NCBI RefSeq assembly: GCF_030272615.1
Contig: NC_081411.1
Span: forward strand, 214,566,654-214,630,653
Source of the DNA: Cryptomeria japonica
Lineage: Eukaryota > Streptophyta > Pinopsida > Cupressales > Cupressaceae
Reading direction: 5' to 3'
Length of the DNA stretch: 64,000 nucleotides
Below the pieces are notes generated by a model, which worked only from the letters and a program-made list of their open reading frames with translations, was not told the DNA's origin and ran no database searches. Numbering within the stretch: position 1 is the first letter of the stretch; each line of letters opens with the position of its first letter. The translations under genes and the position numbers were made by a program. Below are positions 35,046 through 47,120 of this stretch, piece by piece.

Positions 35046-35799
35046 TAGATGCATTAATTTAGATCTTGGTACAACCTATTTCCATTATAAATGAACATAC
35101 CATATGTTTAACTTCTTTTTAAAGTGTGTTTAAACAACTACTAAGATTGTTTATGTTATGTTTTTTTTTCCATTACATTTTTAGTTGATCGATGAAATAC
35201 TGATCCCCACATTAAAAAGTAATGACTTTATATAATAATATATATAGAGAAGCACTATGAATCATTAATCTAAAAATAAATAATAGGAATTATGTAAATG
35301 ATGTGGGTTTAAAGAAATCTACAACGTCTTAAATTATAGTCACTTACAATTTTGTCCCCACCTAGGTCTCACTTTGGTATTCCAGCTTTTGATACCTGAT
35401 TGTAGTGTTGGTTATACTTACACATCATTCTAAACTTGCATTTTCATCATCTACCTAGTTTATCCACCATTCTGGAAGCCTAATTTTCAGGACCAGGGTA
35501 TGATATGCCTTGGTCCTAAATTAGGACCAAGACAACCCATGCCTTGGTCCTAAATCAGGACTAGGGTGTACCATACCCTACTCCTCTTAATCTGGTCCTA
35601 AAATGGGGCCTCCCAATAGTCATCACAAATGACTGAGAGTTTAGATCCCGTGTAGGCCTGTTCCAAAAATTTAATTTGTTTTTTGGATAGACAATTATAA
35701 AAGGATATCTAGCCCTCTCATTTGAAATCCTATTCAACCAAAATCAAGATCTCAATTACACTCTAGAAAATTCAAGTGAGCAAGAAAACACCTCACAAG
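35046..35799. other. No gene seen; contains a 21-bp perfect palindrome
   Basis: TTGGTCCTAAATTAGGACCAA at 35510-35530 is a perfect palindrome and is partly repeated at about 35550 and 35592. Otherwise I see only non-coding sequence. Confidence 0.5.
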
Positions 35800-37020
35800 A
35801 AAATGCAGTTGTGAAAAGGATGGATAGAACATTGGAGAGGGCCAAGAGTATGTTGAGTGGTGATGGAATTGAACATAAGTTCTGGGTTGAATATGTATCC
35901 ATTGCATGTTATTTGATTAACATATCTCCTACTTCGACACTAGTTGAAAAGACACGCACGGAGGTGTCGTCTTGTAAGAAGCCCTTGTTGAGATATCTTA
36001 GAGTCTTTGACTTTGAGACATCTGCACATATGTCAAGTGAGAAAAGATCAAAGTTGGAGAACAAGATGGTTAATTTTATCTTTATCGACTATGGTGTTGG
36101 TGTGAAAGGTTACAAGCTTTGGGATCCAGTTGCAAAGAAGGTGCTTTATAGTAGAAGTATAATATTTTGTGAGTTGAAACCTTTGACTATTGATTTGTAG
36201 CTAGAGAAGGACGATAAAGAGAAGAAGGTAGTTCAAATTCCTTCTACCCCTATGAAAGAAAAATTATGAGCTCTTAGTGGACTTGATGATGAGGAGTGTT
36301 CAAGTAGCTCTAGAAGTTCTGAAGAAGAGTAAGAACCTCAACCCTAGAAATTGAGGAAGTCTACCCATGATAGATAGTAACCTGATATATATGGTTATTC
36401 ACCAGAAAGTTTTGGATATTATATGTTGGATTTTAGTTACATATTTTCTTTGGTTGCTAACAGTGATGAGCCTAGCACTATTAGAGAGGACATGGCTATG
36501 TATGATGAAAATTCTTGGATGGAAGCTATGAATGAAGATATCATTGCATTGAAGAATGCTACATGGGTTTTGGTACCTTTTACTGAAAGATGAAAACCCA
36601 TTGGATATAAATGGGTGTACAAAAATAAATTGGCTCTAGATGACAGTGTTGAGAAGTACAAGGCACAATTGGTCATCAAGGGGTATTCTTAGGCAGAGGG
36701 AATTGGCTATGGTGAAATATTCTCTCCTATAGCTAAGATAACATACATTCAATTCTTTTTATCACTTGAAATAGATTATGTCTTGGTAGTCAAGCAAATG
36801 GAAGTGAAGACAACATTCCTTCATGGTGATTTGGAGAAGGAAATTTTCATGTCACAGCTAGAGCATTTCATTATGAAACGTAAAGAAAACCTTGTTTTAA
36901 AGTTAAAGAAATATTTGTATGGTTTGAAACAATCTCCTAGAATGTGGTATCAAAATTTGGACACCTATATGTTGTCTTTGGTATTTCTGAGATCTAAATC
37001 TGATCATTATGTGGGCCAAA
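35800..37020 (+). pseudogene. Ty1/copia pol remnant (integrase C-terminus to RT)
   Basis: 35811-36200 is the integrase end (DRTLERAKSMLSGDGIEHKF, then KLWDPVAKKVLYSRSIIF). 36440-37020 is the RT N-terminal half (WMEAMNEDIIALKNATWVLV, then MEVKTTFLHGDLEKEIFM and YLYGLKQSPRMWYQ), with stops at several points. The family differs from the nested copia element. It has no LTR and ends abruptly before the catalytic YVDD, where BAHD copy B begins. Confidence 0.85.
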
Positions 37021-37061
37021 ATACAACGTTGTGTTGCACTTGAGGCCAATAGTAGTGGTTT

Positions 37062-37820
37062 GGCCGAAATTGACAATATGTATGTGAGGAATTCCTCAAA
37101 ATAATCCAGACAAGAAAACCCTCACCCACCTTCTTTAGCATTTACTATCTAGATGTGAAGGGCATTATGGATCTTCAATTTAATGCAAACAAAGATGGTA
37201 AGAGTTACACCAAATTAGGGGTGTTCGGTGCTTACTTATGGAAGCTAATGGTATGCACCCATAAGGTAAAGGACACTATGAATTGTAAAATAGGAATAGG
37301 TGTATATGGCTGCCAATTCTTAAGGGAGAATGGGATTTTAGTTAAATACTTTGGCAATGTTATTATCTTGCCCTTTGCTGATTCTAATGTGTGTTCTATA
37401 AAAAGAAAACCACTTTGTTGGAGTGCAGGGTTAATTCATGATGCCATAAAGAGTGTAGCGAATGAGAAGGGCATTCAAAGTTTAATTGACTTTGTGGAGA
37501 TTACAAAGCCAATAGCTATGTTAGCCAATATTTACTATGAAGAAAATGACATGGAGTCCTCTAGACCTTCAATTTTGGTGTCTTCTAGACAACGGTTTAA
37601 TTTGTATGATGTTGATTTTGGAAGGGGAAAGCCTACGTTTGGAAGCCACCATTTTTCTTGAGTTCGTGAAGTAGGCTATGCCATGCCAACTCAAAGCCTT
37701 GCAGGAGATGGTAGCTGGATGGTATACATTCATCTTCCTCTTGAACAGTTAAATAAAATTGAATCTGATCCCAACTACATTCTAATTCTAATCACATGAG
37801 ATTTCTTACATTTGGATTAG
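37062..37820 (+). pseudogene. BAHD acyltransferase copy B (5'-truncated)
   Basis: Homology starts at the codons for AEID-MYVR in exon 2, so exon 1 and the HXXXD motif are missing. The open part 37155-37661 reads DLQFNANKDGKSYTKLG, then LIHDAIKSVANEKGIQSLID. The DFGWG motif has become DFGRG. A stop follows HHFS at 37661, and the remaining C-terminus (VMPT-like, LPLEQLNKIESDPN) lies beyond it. The left side joins copia RT sequence without a target duplication that I can see. This is a pseudogene. Confidence 0.85.
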
Positions 37821-38242
37821 GAATATCTTAGAAACCTAAGTGGGTATATGTTTGAATCAATGTACCCATAATATTATACAAATATTGTTGGAGATAATTG
37901 CATACCTAACATTTATTTTCTTATTGTACAAATAAGGGTAGGAGATAATTGTATACCCAATGTTCATTTTCTTATGAATTCAATTTATTGGTAGTGTTGG
38001 TAGGAAAAGTATTTATGGTGTTCAAATTAGAAAATAAAATATCCATAAATCACATCTATCAAGATGCTTTATTAATTAATAATAAGAGTGTGTTATGTTT
38101 ATAAAATGTTACAATCATTTTCAATAGATATTATTATATAAATTCATTTCTATGTACTTTTTTATTTATGTTGTTATTTTCATAATTTTATGATCTATTC
38201 ATTTAGAAACTAAAAGTGCTAACAATATCTTTAATTTTTTGT

Positions 38243-38440
38243 TGTTGATGTATGGAAAGGATTGGTGAATAAACATTAGGTTGCAGTAGGGCTTATATAA
38301 GTGATAGCTAATGATTTATGAAGATTCAACAATATATCAGCAAATGACAGAGAATGCGTAGACCTTCTTAAACAAATGAAGGATATCAATACTGATTTAC
38401 ACAAAGATATTTTAATATTCAATTTGATTACCTTCATTGT
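38243..38440 (+). pseudogene. MLKL-type (HeLo/RPW8-like) fragment B
   Basis: The + strand reads VAVGLI, stop, VIANDL, stop, RFNNISANDRECVDLLKQMK and DINTDLHKDIL. This matches exon 3 of the gene at 59670-62763, where the equivalent reads RFDNISANDRECIDLL. It lies about 420 bp 3' of BAHD copy B on the same strand. Confidence 0.7.
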
Positions 38441-39960
38441 CCCTTTCCAATAGGTGCTCACCTCCATCTCTAATGAAATTTTTCATCATCACCTGAGTTC
38501 TAATTTTAATATCTTCTAGTTCTTAACTTTTTCTTTGGCTACATTTATAATTCTAACTTTATTATTACCACCTCCAACATCCATCACCATATAATTTTTT
38601 CCTATTTAACATTTTAGTTCTACTAGTGGTAATACTCCAAGAGTTTTCCTAAACCTCTGGATTATTCAACCCACAATCTATCACTATCTCTTTCATTTAT
38701 CCCTAAATTCAAGTTCTTATGTGCCAAAATTCCACCCATTAGCATCTTTAAAGGTTGGTTGGAATTTTTAATATCTTGAAGAGGTACTATTGCTTTTGTT
38801 CCTAAACCATCCCTACATGTATATTTCACTTGCAAGAGTTATAAAGCCATCGACTAAGGCAGGATAGGGATCTGGTCTTCTCACCAATGACAATCTGATC
38901 TACTACCTTTGAGGTTTCCCTTTTATTTGGAAATTAGGGAAATTTTGTTCTAGCTTCACCTACTCCTTTATCTTCACTTTGTACTACCCTTCCAATAACA
39001 ACTAGAGCCTTTGTAGTAGGATTGTCCAACTTATCTAGAGAGGGAGCAATAAGGGGCATATGTTGAGAAGTGATTTAATCCCCAACTCTTCTACTTGTGT
39101 AATATATAGCCATATGCCTAATTTTCTAGCACTTGAACAAATTAATAGAAAGGCATAATTCATCATCTAGTTCCTATCTAGATTCTCCCAAAATAGAGTG
39201 TAATCTAATGGAATGCCTTATTGATTTACTAGTATCAATTTTGACATAGATTTTGGCATATGAAGCCTTTCATCAATCATTAATGATATGATAATTGTAT
39301 AGATAAATCCCTAATGAATCACCAATTAAATGAAAGATGTGTTCAATCTAGAGCTCCACTGGTAGCTTATAAATTATGATGCCAAAAGAGGCATCTTAGA
39401 TTAGTTCCTTATGCGAATGAAAGGTGGGGGATCATGTGCATAGGTAGAGATCAACACTACCCATGAACCAAGGGCCACCCTTCTAAATTTTATCCCTTTC
39501 AATATCAAAATAAGAAAAAAATCTACAAGAACCCTAATGCTAAGAAACTAACCTTTGAATTAAACCACTTCCATTTCTGGCTTATCCAACCTTTGATTTT
39601 GTTGATTGCAGACCAAATGCCCACAAATTTGATGATTATTGCAAATTTTCCTATATTTTCTATTCTTGAGTGGAGTAAATTATTTGAGATGTGAATACAT
39701 GAGATATCATCACCACACAGGGACACTCAAATTCCCAATTGGGAATTTGAAGGCGAAAACCTTGTTGGGGCCTACCTCAATACTAGACATATAGTTATTT
39801 AGGAAATCCTCTAGGATTTTCATATTGGAAGATCTCTTCACCTTCTTAATTTCTCTTCCTACTTTCCCATCTAGCCTAGTACTCCTTTCACTAAGCTTCC
39901 CCTTCAAGTTTATCTTTATCCATAGGCTATATACTATCATTTATGTAGAACTCGTTTAAG
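38441..39960 (-). pseudogene. LINE ORF1 (DUF4283-like) remnant
   Basis: The minus strand reads KIKGWISQKWKWFNSKVSFL, a short gap with a stop, then FFSYFDIERDKI, KGGPWFMGSVDLYL, LIGDSLGIYLYN and YAKIYVKIDTSKSIRHSIRL. That order (strand-strand, GGPW, L-P-x-E, IGxxLG, KIDTSK) is the DUF4283 domain of plant LINE ORF1 proteins. The CCHC knuckle that should follow has decayed (ELDDELCLSINLFKC). No ORF2 is attached on the 3' side. Confidence 0.7.
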
Positions 39961-41433
39961 TTCTTATATATTGCCATTATATCATTAAGAAGTCAATCAA
40001 TATAAAGAAGTCCATTTTGCATATTACACTAAGATATTGTGATTAGATAAGTGGGAGCGACCCAAACCCTTAGATAATAGTCAAACAAGAAAACAAGTGG
40101 GAGGAACTCACAAGTAATGATACCACCAAAACTAAAAAAGAGGGGACCCTTTTTTGAGAGAGAGAATTTTTATCAGAGAAACTAACTGATGGGAAAAAGG
40201 GTTCTTACCCTACAAGAGATTCACATATTAAAAGTAGAGGGGTTTAGGAAAGAACCCTCAACCATCTTCTTGCAAAACCCACTTGCACTATAACCAAATC
40301 AGCCAAGGGAACAATCAACTAATAGTAGATTTCTAAAGGCTTCCCGCAACCTTTTACTTGAAGGATCCCCTTAAACAGAAACTTTCTCAAACAAGAAAGG
40401 AGAACACAAAGATTTGGAGCCATTGAAAAACGTTGTGATAGTAGAATCATCCATCCATTCCATAAAACACGAAACAATGTAACCAAAGAGTGGTCTAACA
40501 CAAAAAATACCCTATGGTTTTGAAAGGAACCCATAAACCATTTATGAGTAGAAATCCCTATAATCAAAGCATCCTGAACCACCTCAATAGGTCCACTATC
40601 AGAAGTACCACTTAGAATTTAAAGCCCTGAAGGAGTCTCTAAAGACCCAGATCCTAGAAAATCCCTTCCTAACCTCCAAAGGGGAGACCCGGAGGGTATC
40701 ACCTCAAGATGACACATAAGAGGACAAAGGGAGAAGGGGGAAAATATAGAGACCCAAGAAGAAAACAACACCCACCAAACGAAGCCAGAAACTGCTGCAA
40801 AAAGAAGGCACAAAGCTAGCAAATCCCTCTCTAGTTATTTACCTACAAGATAACCAAGCTTTAGTACACATCTAAAGCCAATCTACTATTGCCAACAAAG
40901 ATCCAACTCCAAAATGAATGTCGCCTTCCACATTAAAATACATACCACCACAACCCACAATCTCTCCTCACCATTTAAAGAAAGCGCAAGGGTTGAAACC
41001 CTAGCTCCCCTTAAAGTCTTGTATAGACTATGGGTTCCCCATGAAACCCATCAATGGAAATAAGGAGAGACCACCACCAAGTTGAGTCCCCTAGAAAAAG
41101 AAAAGGGCACCATGAACATGATGCCCAAAAATAGGGCACAAACCGCAACCTCCAAACAACACACAAAAACCCGTCATGCAACAGGGAATCACCTTCATGA
41201 AATACACCAAGGAAAGGACCGAAAGCCTACAAACCACCACCCCACCATGTTTGCGGCACTAGTATAGAATGCCATCCCAAATCCCACACTACGACTGTAG
41301 TAAAGAGGGAAAAGACCCAAATCAAGGTATACAAGGCCAGACAATGAACCCCATCTATGCCATCCACTTCATCCTCCCAATCACCTACCTCAGAGGCATC
41401 ACTTGAAACCCTAGTAGAGATCACCATCACCAT
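39961..41433 (-). other. Probable 5' leader of the minus-strand LINE
   Basis: No domain recognised. Minus-strand frames at 40319-40582, 40619-40822 and 41227-41433 are short and unrelated to known genes. Position just upstream of the DUF4283 ORF suggests the LINE leader, but I cannot prove that. Confidence 0.3.
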
Positions 41434-42320
41434 TTCTAGGAAATTTCTTTGTTAAGCTTTAAATTATGAAATGGTTTTTCATTGATATAACATGAATAAA
41501 ATATATTACATTGAGTCTAGCTAAAGTAAGTGTGATGATAGTCAACATAAATTTTTTAAACTCTTGAGAGTGTTATCAGATTCAGGTTGCATTTATGGGC
41601 TTTTGGATTGAAAAAATAGATATTTGAATACCCTATAGATTTGTATGAGATGTAGACTTACTATAAATTTGTTACCTTTTACACACTATTATTGATACAT
41701 CCCTTGTGAATGGGTTGTGAATGTAGAGTTTCATGAATAAATAATGTCTTCTAGCTCATTAAAGTACACTTAAATAGAGAAATAAGTGACCCCAATATTG
41801 CATTCAGGCATCCTTAAATAGAGAAATAAGGGACCCCAACATTGTAACATAGCTCCTAAGGTGTGTTGTTGAGCTAGTAAAATAAAACCCTATATGGCTT
41901 TACATCAAGATAGAACTATTGGATGTGATTATTGTTGCAATAATATTTCTTGATGTTTATGCATCCATTATGGAATAGTGTCTTAATAGAATGATAAACA
42001 TGGTTTGTGCAAACAAATAGAAATTCTTATTAAGTAATAAAACTAACCTCTATGCCAAGGAGACAACCTATAGGATATTTTGGAACGTATATGTTGAATT
42101 AGGAATAATTTTTTTGGGGAGGTTTTATTTTAGATCTCAATATCCTTGAATAGAAGTGTCATTGTATAGGTTTTCTAAATTGGGGATAGGGCCATGTTTC
42201 CCTCCATAAGAACTATTAATAGTTAGCAATTAGTAATTTAAGGAATCCTTTTTAGGTAATGATAAAAATTGAATTTTATTGAATAATATTGGATATGAAG
42301 AGGGTATTAATGTAAGTTTA
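41434..42320. other. No gene seen
   Basis: AT-rich sequence with a ~50-bp imperfect duplication around AATAGAGAAATAAGNGACCC near 41773-41835. Confidence 0.5.
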
Positions 42321-42323
42321 TTA

Positions 42324-42377
<54 letters not shown>

Positions 42378-42399
42378 CATATGTGTATGTATATGCATA

Positions 42400-42442
<43 letters not shown>

Positions 42443-42449
42443 GTATATA
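42321..42449 (+). repeat. (TATATG)n / (TATGTG)n microsatellite
   Basis: About 128 bp of six-base units grade from TATATG to TATGTG. The Met/Tyr-rich open frame through it is an artefact. Confidence 0.95.
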
Positions 42450-42592
42450 TATTATTATCTATCTTGTTAGTCTCCATATAAAATTATCATATGAGTTCAT
42501 ACATATACATATAACAATCTATCTTGTTAGTGTCAATATAAGATGATACAATAATTTTCATATTTGTTGTTACAAACATATGTGCACACACA

Positions 42593-42876
42593 ACCATTTT
42601 GCTGAGGAAAATGTGGCCTACATTGGGCTTAAAATGGGTATCCATGGAGGATTCAAGAAAGTTTGGCTGGAAAGTGGTTTGCTAAATATAATCAACTATT
42701 TGGTTAAAAAGACTACCCCCAGTTGGATGGTTAATCATTTAATGCAAGAGTGTTTTGATATGATTGCCAAATTTGAGGCAATTCAAATTTCGCATGTTTT
42801 GAGAGAGGGTAACAGGTCTGCAAACCACGTGGCAAATATTGGTGTACCTAGAGATGATGAAAAGTGGCTGTTGTAA
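42593..42876 (+). pseudogene. LINE RNase H C-terminal half (5'-truncated)
   Basis: Reads HFAEENVAYIGLKMGIHGG, VWLESGLLNIINYLVKK (the usual E-S-D is E-S-G, so a catalytic residue is lost), and IQISHVLREGNRSANHVANI. This matches RVT_3-type RNase H from its conserved Glu onward. It begins at the target-site duplication, so the truncation is the retroposition end point. Confidence 0.75.
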
Positions 42877-43073
42877 GGGGAATCCTTTCCATTTCACTTG
42901 TGTGAACTAGCGAGGGAGGATGTCAAAAATCTCTCTCTGATAGAGAATTAATTATGATAGCTTTTTACATGTGTAAAGCTATTCATAAAAAGTAGTGGCA
43001 TAGACCTTCCAGATTCTTCATGTGGGTCTGTTTTGTTTTCATCTGTGTGAAACCTGGTTTTACTGTTACTGGT

Positions 43074-43868
43074 AAAATTTAGAGAGGTATCAATATTATG
43101 GGGGGAGACAAGAACAAAATGGATTTATCATCTGTGAGCTTTGGGAGAATAATGTAGAGGTCTGGAGGGAAGTTGTGGATGGGTGTATGGAACCATTTGT
43201 TAGAAAACTCCATGGCCAAAACCACTATCTCACAAATTTGTTTGTTGAAAATTGGAATAATAGGGTTCTAAGCCTGTATGGGGTGGGGTTCAAGGTTGAT
43301 GAACCCTTTATTGTTGAGATTACTGGGCTTAGCATGGAGGGTAAAGAATTCTACAGGAAGAGAAAAAATTTGGAAGAAGCCCTCTCAACTTTCTATGATA
43401 AAAAGAGTGAAAGAAGTAGAGTCAAGAAGAACCCAGATGGAGGCTACAATCAAAAGGATCTTTTGAAGCTATGGACAGATATGACAGAGTTTATTATAAA
43501 GTACATAACCCTTGATGTCTCCTATGATAGTATCTGTTCCTATCATTTCACTATTCTTAATCACTTTAGGCATGATAAAATAATTTCAATTTCGTTTTAT
43601 TTGTTGTCATCTCTTGAGCATTCCATTCAAAAGCATTTTGAGAATGAAAAAAAACCCGATTCTGCATGAGGGGTTAATCTCGATTCTACATGAGGGGTTA
43701 ATCTCAATTCTGCATGAGGGGTTAATCATCTTGGTTATGGAGTATGCTAAGGCTCATGAGGTTACACCCTCCCCTGTTGTGATAAACCCTAAATCCTTAG
43801 CCAACCAGGAGGTGCATGATGTTTCAAACATGAAGTTTGGTGAGGTGGGAAGAATTTCTATGGACTAG
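43074..43868 (+). pseudogene. Unrecognised retroelement-like ORF (about 200 codons) after the RNase H
   Basis: Open from about 43074 to 43669, then shifted to 43868. It reads ICELWENNVEVWREVVDG, then ITGLSMEGKEFYRKRKN, SYHFTILNHFRHDK and FYLLSSLEHSIQKH. Near 43659-43733 a 25-bp unit is repeated three times, giving ISILHEGL repeats. The general form (a W-x-N globular domain, then a helix-rich S-L-x-H-S-I stretch) resembles uncharacterised plant transposon-associated proteins, but I do not recognise a named family. Confidence 0.45.
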
Positions 43869-43929
43869 AATGACATCCATGTTTGGAATAATTCAGAATT
43901 TGAAATCCCGTGTTTTTCATCCCCAAAAT

Positions 43930-44398
43930 CCACCTAGATGGGTAGTGTAAAAGTTGAAATCCCTTGTTTCTCATCCCCAAAATTTTGGCCTGTAAAATAT
44001 TAAAAACCAGAAGATTGGAAAAAAGGTGGAGATTCAAGGAAAAGGGGATAATGAAATTAAACTTGATATTCCCCTTAATATGGACCCCAATGAGATTAAA
44101 TGTGACGAAATGGATGTTGACAAGCTCCTAGGAAATTTTGTTTGCTAATTAGGAGAAATGCTCCACCTAGATGGGCAATGTAAAAGTTGAAATCCCCTGT
44201 TTCTCATCCCCAAAATTTGGGCCCGTAAAATATTAAAAACCAGAAGACTGGAAAAAAGGTGGAGATTCAAGGAAAAGGGGAAAATGAAATTAAACTTGAT
44301 ATTCCCCTTAATGTGGACCCCAATGAGATTAAATGTGATGAAATGGATGTTGACAAGCTCCTAGGAAATTTGTTTGCTAATCAGGAGAAACGCTTCTA
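43930..44398 (+). repeat. 233-bp tandem duplication
   Basis: 43930-44162 and 44163-44398 are near-identical copies beginning CCACCTAGATGGGTAG/CAATG. Each encodes the same short peptide (MDVDKLLGN-like) and a CCCCTTAATRTGGACCCCAA block. Confidence 0.85.
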
Positions 44399-44423
44399 AT
44401 GGGTTTTTGGTGAAATTAATTTC

Positions 44424-44687
44424 TTGAAACAGGGGATCAAGGATATTGTTGAGTCTTTCACTGAGAATCTGACACTTGATAAAACTGATAAACTCCTGAA
44501 GCTGTCCCAAAAAATCATGGAAGATATTAAGGTCATGAAGACAAAGCATAAGGCTAGGATGGACAGGTTGGAGAATGTAATCCAAGATTTAAAGTGTAAA
44601 CTTAAGGTCTTGGTGGAGGTTACTAAGGAGGCGATGTATAACAGTGTTGAAGGCCTCAAAAGAGTCAACAAGGAAATTGCCTTATAG
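44424..44687 (+). other. Coiled-coil open frame in the retroposed unit
   Basis: 87 codons rich in Lys, Leu and Glu (DKTDKLLKLSQKIMEDIKVM, then MDRLENVIQDLKCKLKVLVE) with heptad spacing. It follows the second 233-bp repeat and probably continues from it (FANQEK then shift). It could be the oligomerisation domain of a transposon protein. No family named. Confidence 0.4.
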
Positions 44688-46050
44688 AAAGCTCATATGA
44701 TTAGATCTGACCTATCCTTAGACATTAACCTGGACAAGAAAAACCAAGATATGCAGGCTTCTACGGGGCCCTCTACCAGGGCCAGGAGCAAAAAATAGGA
44801 AAGGGGCAGTTCGAGGTTCATCATGGAAGAACTCCAAGAGATCAATAATAGAGTGCTCCAAAAGAATGTTGAGCTTATGAAAGCTCTTACTTAGTTGTTT
44901 TTTTGCTGGTGTTTCTTGTTTCCGATGTGTTTTTGGTGGTTGGACTCTCTAAGGTGCATCCCTTATTTTTTTTGTTGTTTAGCAACTAGTTAGACTCTGG
45001 TTAACTCTGCTTATTTTTTGCATGGATTTGGGTTTCGGGTCCCTGTAAAACCCGTTTATCTTAATAAAAAACATATGTGCACACACACACATAATATGAC
45101 AATCACTTATACCAATTCTTTATTTGAATTTTGGTCTAGTTTTTTATATCCAAATACATTAGATTTTTCTATTTATTTGTTGTCATCTTAATCCAATTTT
45201 TGTTCCCTTGTGGATTAGATAGTTGCAAAAATAGAAAAATTTAATAAGATCATCAAAGTATTCTCATTCAAATTTGGAAAAAAGATAAGGACTTTAGTTA
45301 AGGAGATTATCAAGGCCAAGTATACCCTTGAAGGATCTCTCTCATCTCTTTATTCTCCTATTTCTCATTAGCTAGGTCTATCCCCCTGTTTTGTTGGCAA
45401 TATGTAGAACATATGTCTATGTGAATATTTTTAAGAAGGTGAAAAGGATCAAGGGAAGTGGTTTCATCAACCTCGTGGTTTCTTCAAAATCCATAGCCAT
45501 GGATCATCAATGGGTACCTAAAGGGTAGTTGGTATTGGTGGGATAGGTAATGATACTCAGGGTTTAGCTAATTTATTTTTTATTACTTATATTATATACT
45601 TTACTAATAATAAAATGGATGCTTGTGTTTCTTTTGTGGCTTTGAGTAGAAAGATAGTGAATGTGGATGGAAAGGTATTTTATGAGATAGATTCTAGACT
45701 TTTTGTTTTTCTTTCGAATAAAGGAATTTCCAATAAGTTTTCATAGAAATTGGGTTCTTTAGATGAGTAGATTCAATGTTTTATTCTTAATATTCATTCA
45801 ATTTCATTTATCCATCTTCTAAGGAAATAGATATACATTGATTATGAATGGAGTGGTGAGCCAAGAGAGGAGTCTCTAGGATTTCAACCAGAGTCGGGGA
45901 TGTTGATTTTGATGAAGATGAAGATAGTGATGATCTGCTCCTTGCTACTTAGTTTTTTTCGAGTGTGTTGGTGTTCTCTAATGGCATCCAACATGGGGAT
46001 TTTGGAGCTCTTGTCGAAGAGGAGGTTTTTGGAAAAAATGTTTTTCTCTT

Positions 46051-46135
46051 TCGGGCTAAGGCCAATTTCGGGCTAAGGCCAATTTCGGGCTAAGGCCAAT
46101 TTTGAGCTAAGGCCAATTTCGGGCTAAGGCCAATT
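46051..46135 (+). repeat. 17-bp tandem repeat, five units
   Basis: Unit TCGGGCTAAGGCCAATT, with one variant unit TTGAGCTAAGGCCAATT. Confidence 0.95.
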
Positions 46136-47120
46136 TCGGCCTTGGCTTGTATGGAATGTCCAGGGCTGCCCTATTTTGGACCCTTCTTCTATGGCTCTTG
46201 GGTTGCCTATGTGTGGGGTCCTTTTCCTTGCCCTTGTCTCTGATACACTGTCCTTTAGGATTCCCTCTATTGTATTGGATGTGATCAGCTTTCCAGTTCA
46301 TTGTTGCTTGCCTCAGTTCTTTGTTTATAGTGGGGCTTTAGTTCATTCTCCCTTTTCTAGACTCCTACTCATTGACTTCCCTATTTTGGGGAGCAAATGT
46401 TCTTGGATCTGAAGTGGTGTTGTGTTTTGTGCTCTATGGGAGGGACTTTCCTGTTGCCTTCCCTATTGAGGTGGGGGGTTTCAGGTTGGGCTGTCTTATG
46501 ACCTTTGGTAACCCCTTTATGGTGGACATTGCTTGTCTCCTATCTGTTTTTCAGCCTATTGAGGTGACTCTATTGCTTGCAAGTGCATGATTGTTTGCAG
46601 CTATGGGTCTTGTTGTTGTTCCTTCTATCGATCCAAGTGAGTTTTGTTCCTTTTATGGCAAGGGCTTGAAGGATGACTTAGTCATTACTTTAGAAGCTTC
46701 CTTTGGGTTTCCTCCTGAAGTTGAGTGCGTAAGATCTTTGATGCACCCCTAGTTTTCATGGGTTTTTATTTCAAGTGGTAGTATTTTATTTCTAGGGCTT
46801 TCTTTTCCCTTTCTATCCTCTATGCTCTTGTCTCTCCTATTGAGGTGGAGGGGGTCTAGTTGGGTGGCTTGGTGCTTATGTTTCTGCATCAGAAATTTTC
46901 TTCAAATCTTCCTATAAAGGTGGTACCATTTCCTATTGAGTTGAAGATGGTTTTTTTTGGAGAAGTTGTGTGGTGTTGCTTGGGGGCTCTCAATGCCTTG
47001 TTTTTTGGTTGCAGGGAAGTTATTGTTGTCCCTTTCTCTTCCCTTTCTATGTTGTATCCTTCGTAGGTGGAGATCTTGAAATATATGGAGAGCTTCATGT
47101 TCGACTCTCTCAATATTAAG

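Larger units (their letters stand above)
42574..45087 (+). mobile_element. Retroposed unit with 19-bp target-site duplication: LINE RNase H tail plus extra ORFs
   Basis: aaacatatgtgcacacaca is present at 42574-42592 and 45069-45087. The enclosed 42593-45068 starts inside an RNase H domain, continues through a non-coding spacer and two further open regions (43074-43868, 44424-44687), and ends TTAATAAAAA. The flanks and the A-rich end are what target-primed reverse transcription of a 5'-truncated transcript gives. Part of the duplication is CA-rich, so chance extension is possible. Confidence 0.65.

Noticed and set aside
40319-41433. Four short frames that could be small proteins
   Set aside because: No motif, no start context, and location in a probable LINE leader.
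42279-42470. Met/Tyr-rich open frame
   Set aside because: It is only the translation of the TATATG/TATGTG microsatellite.
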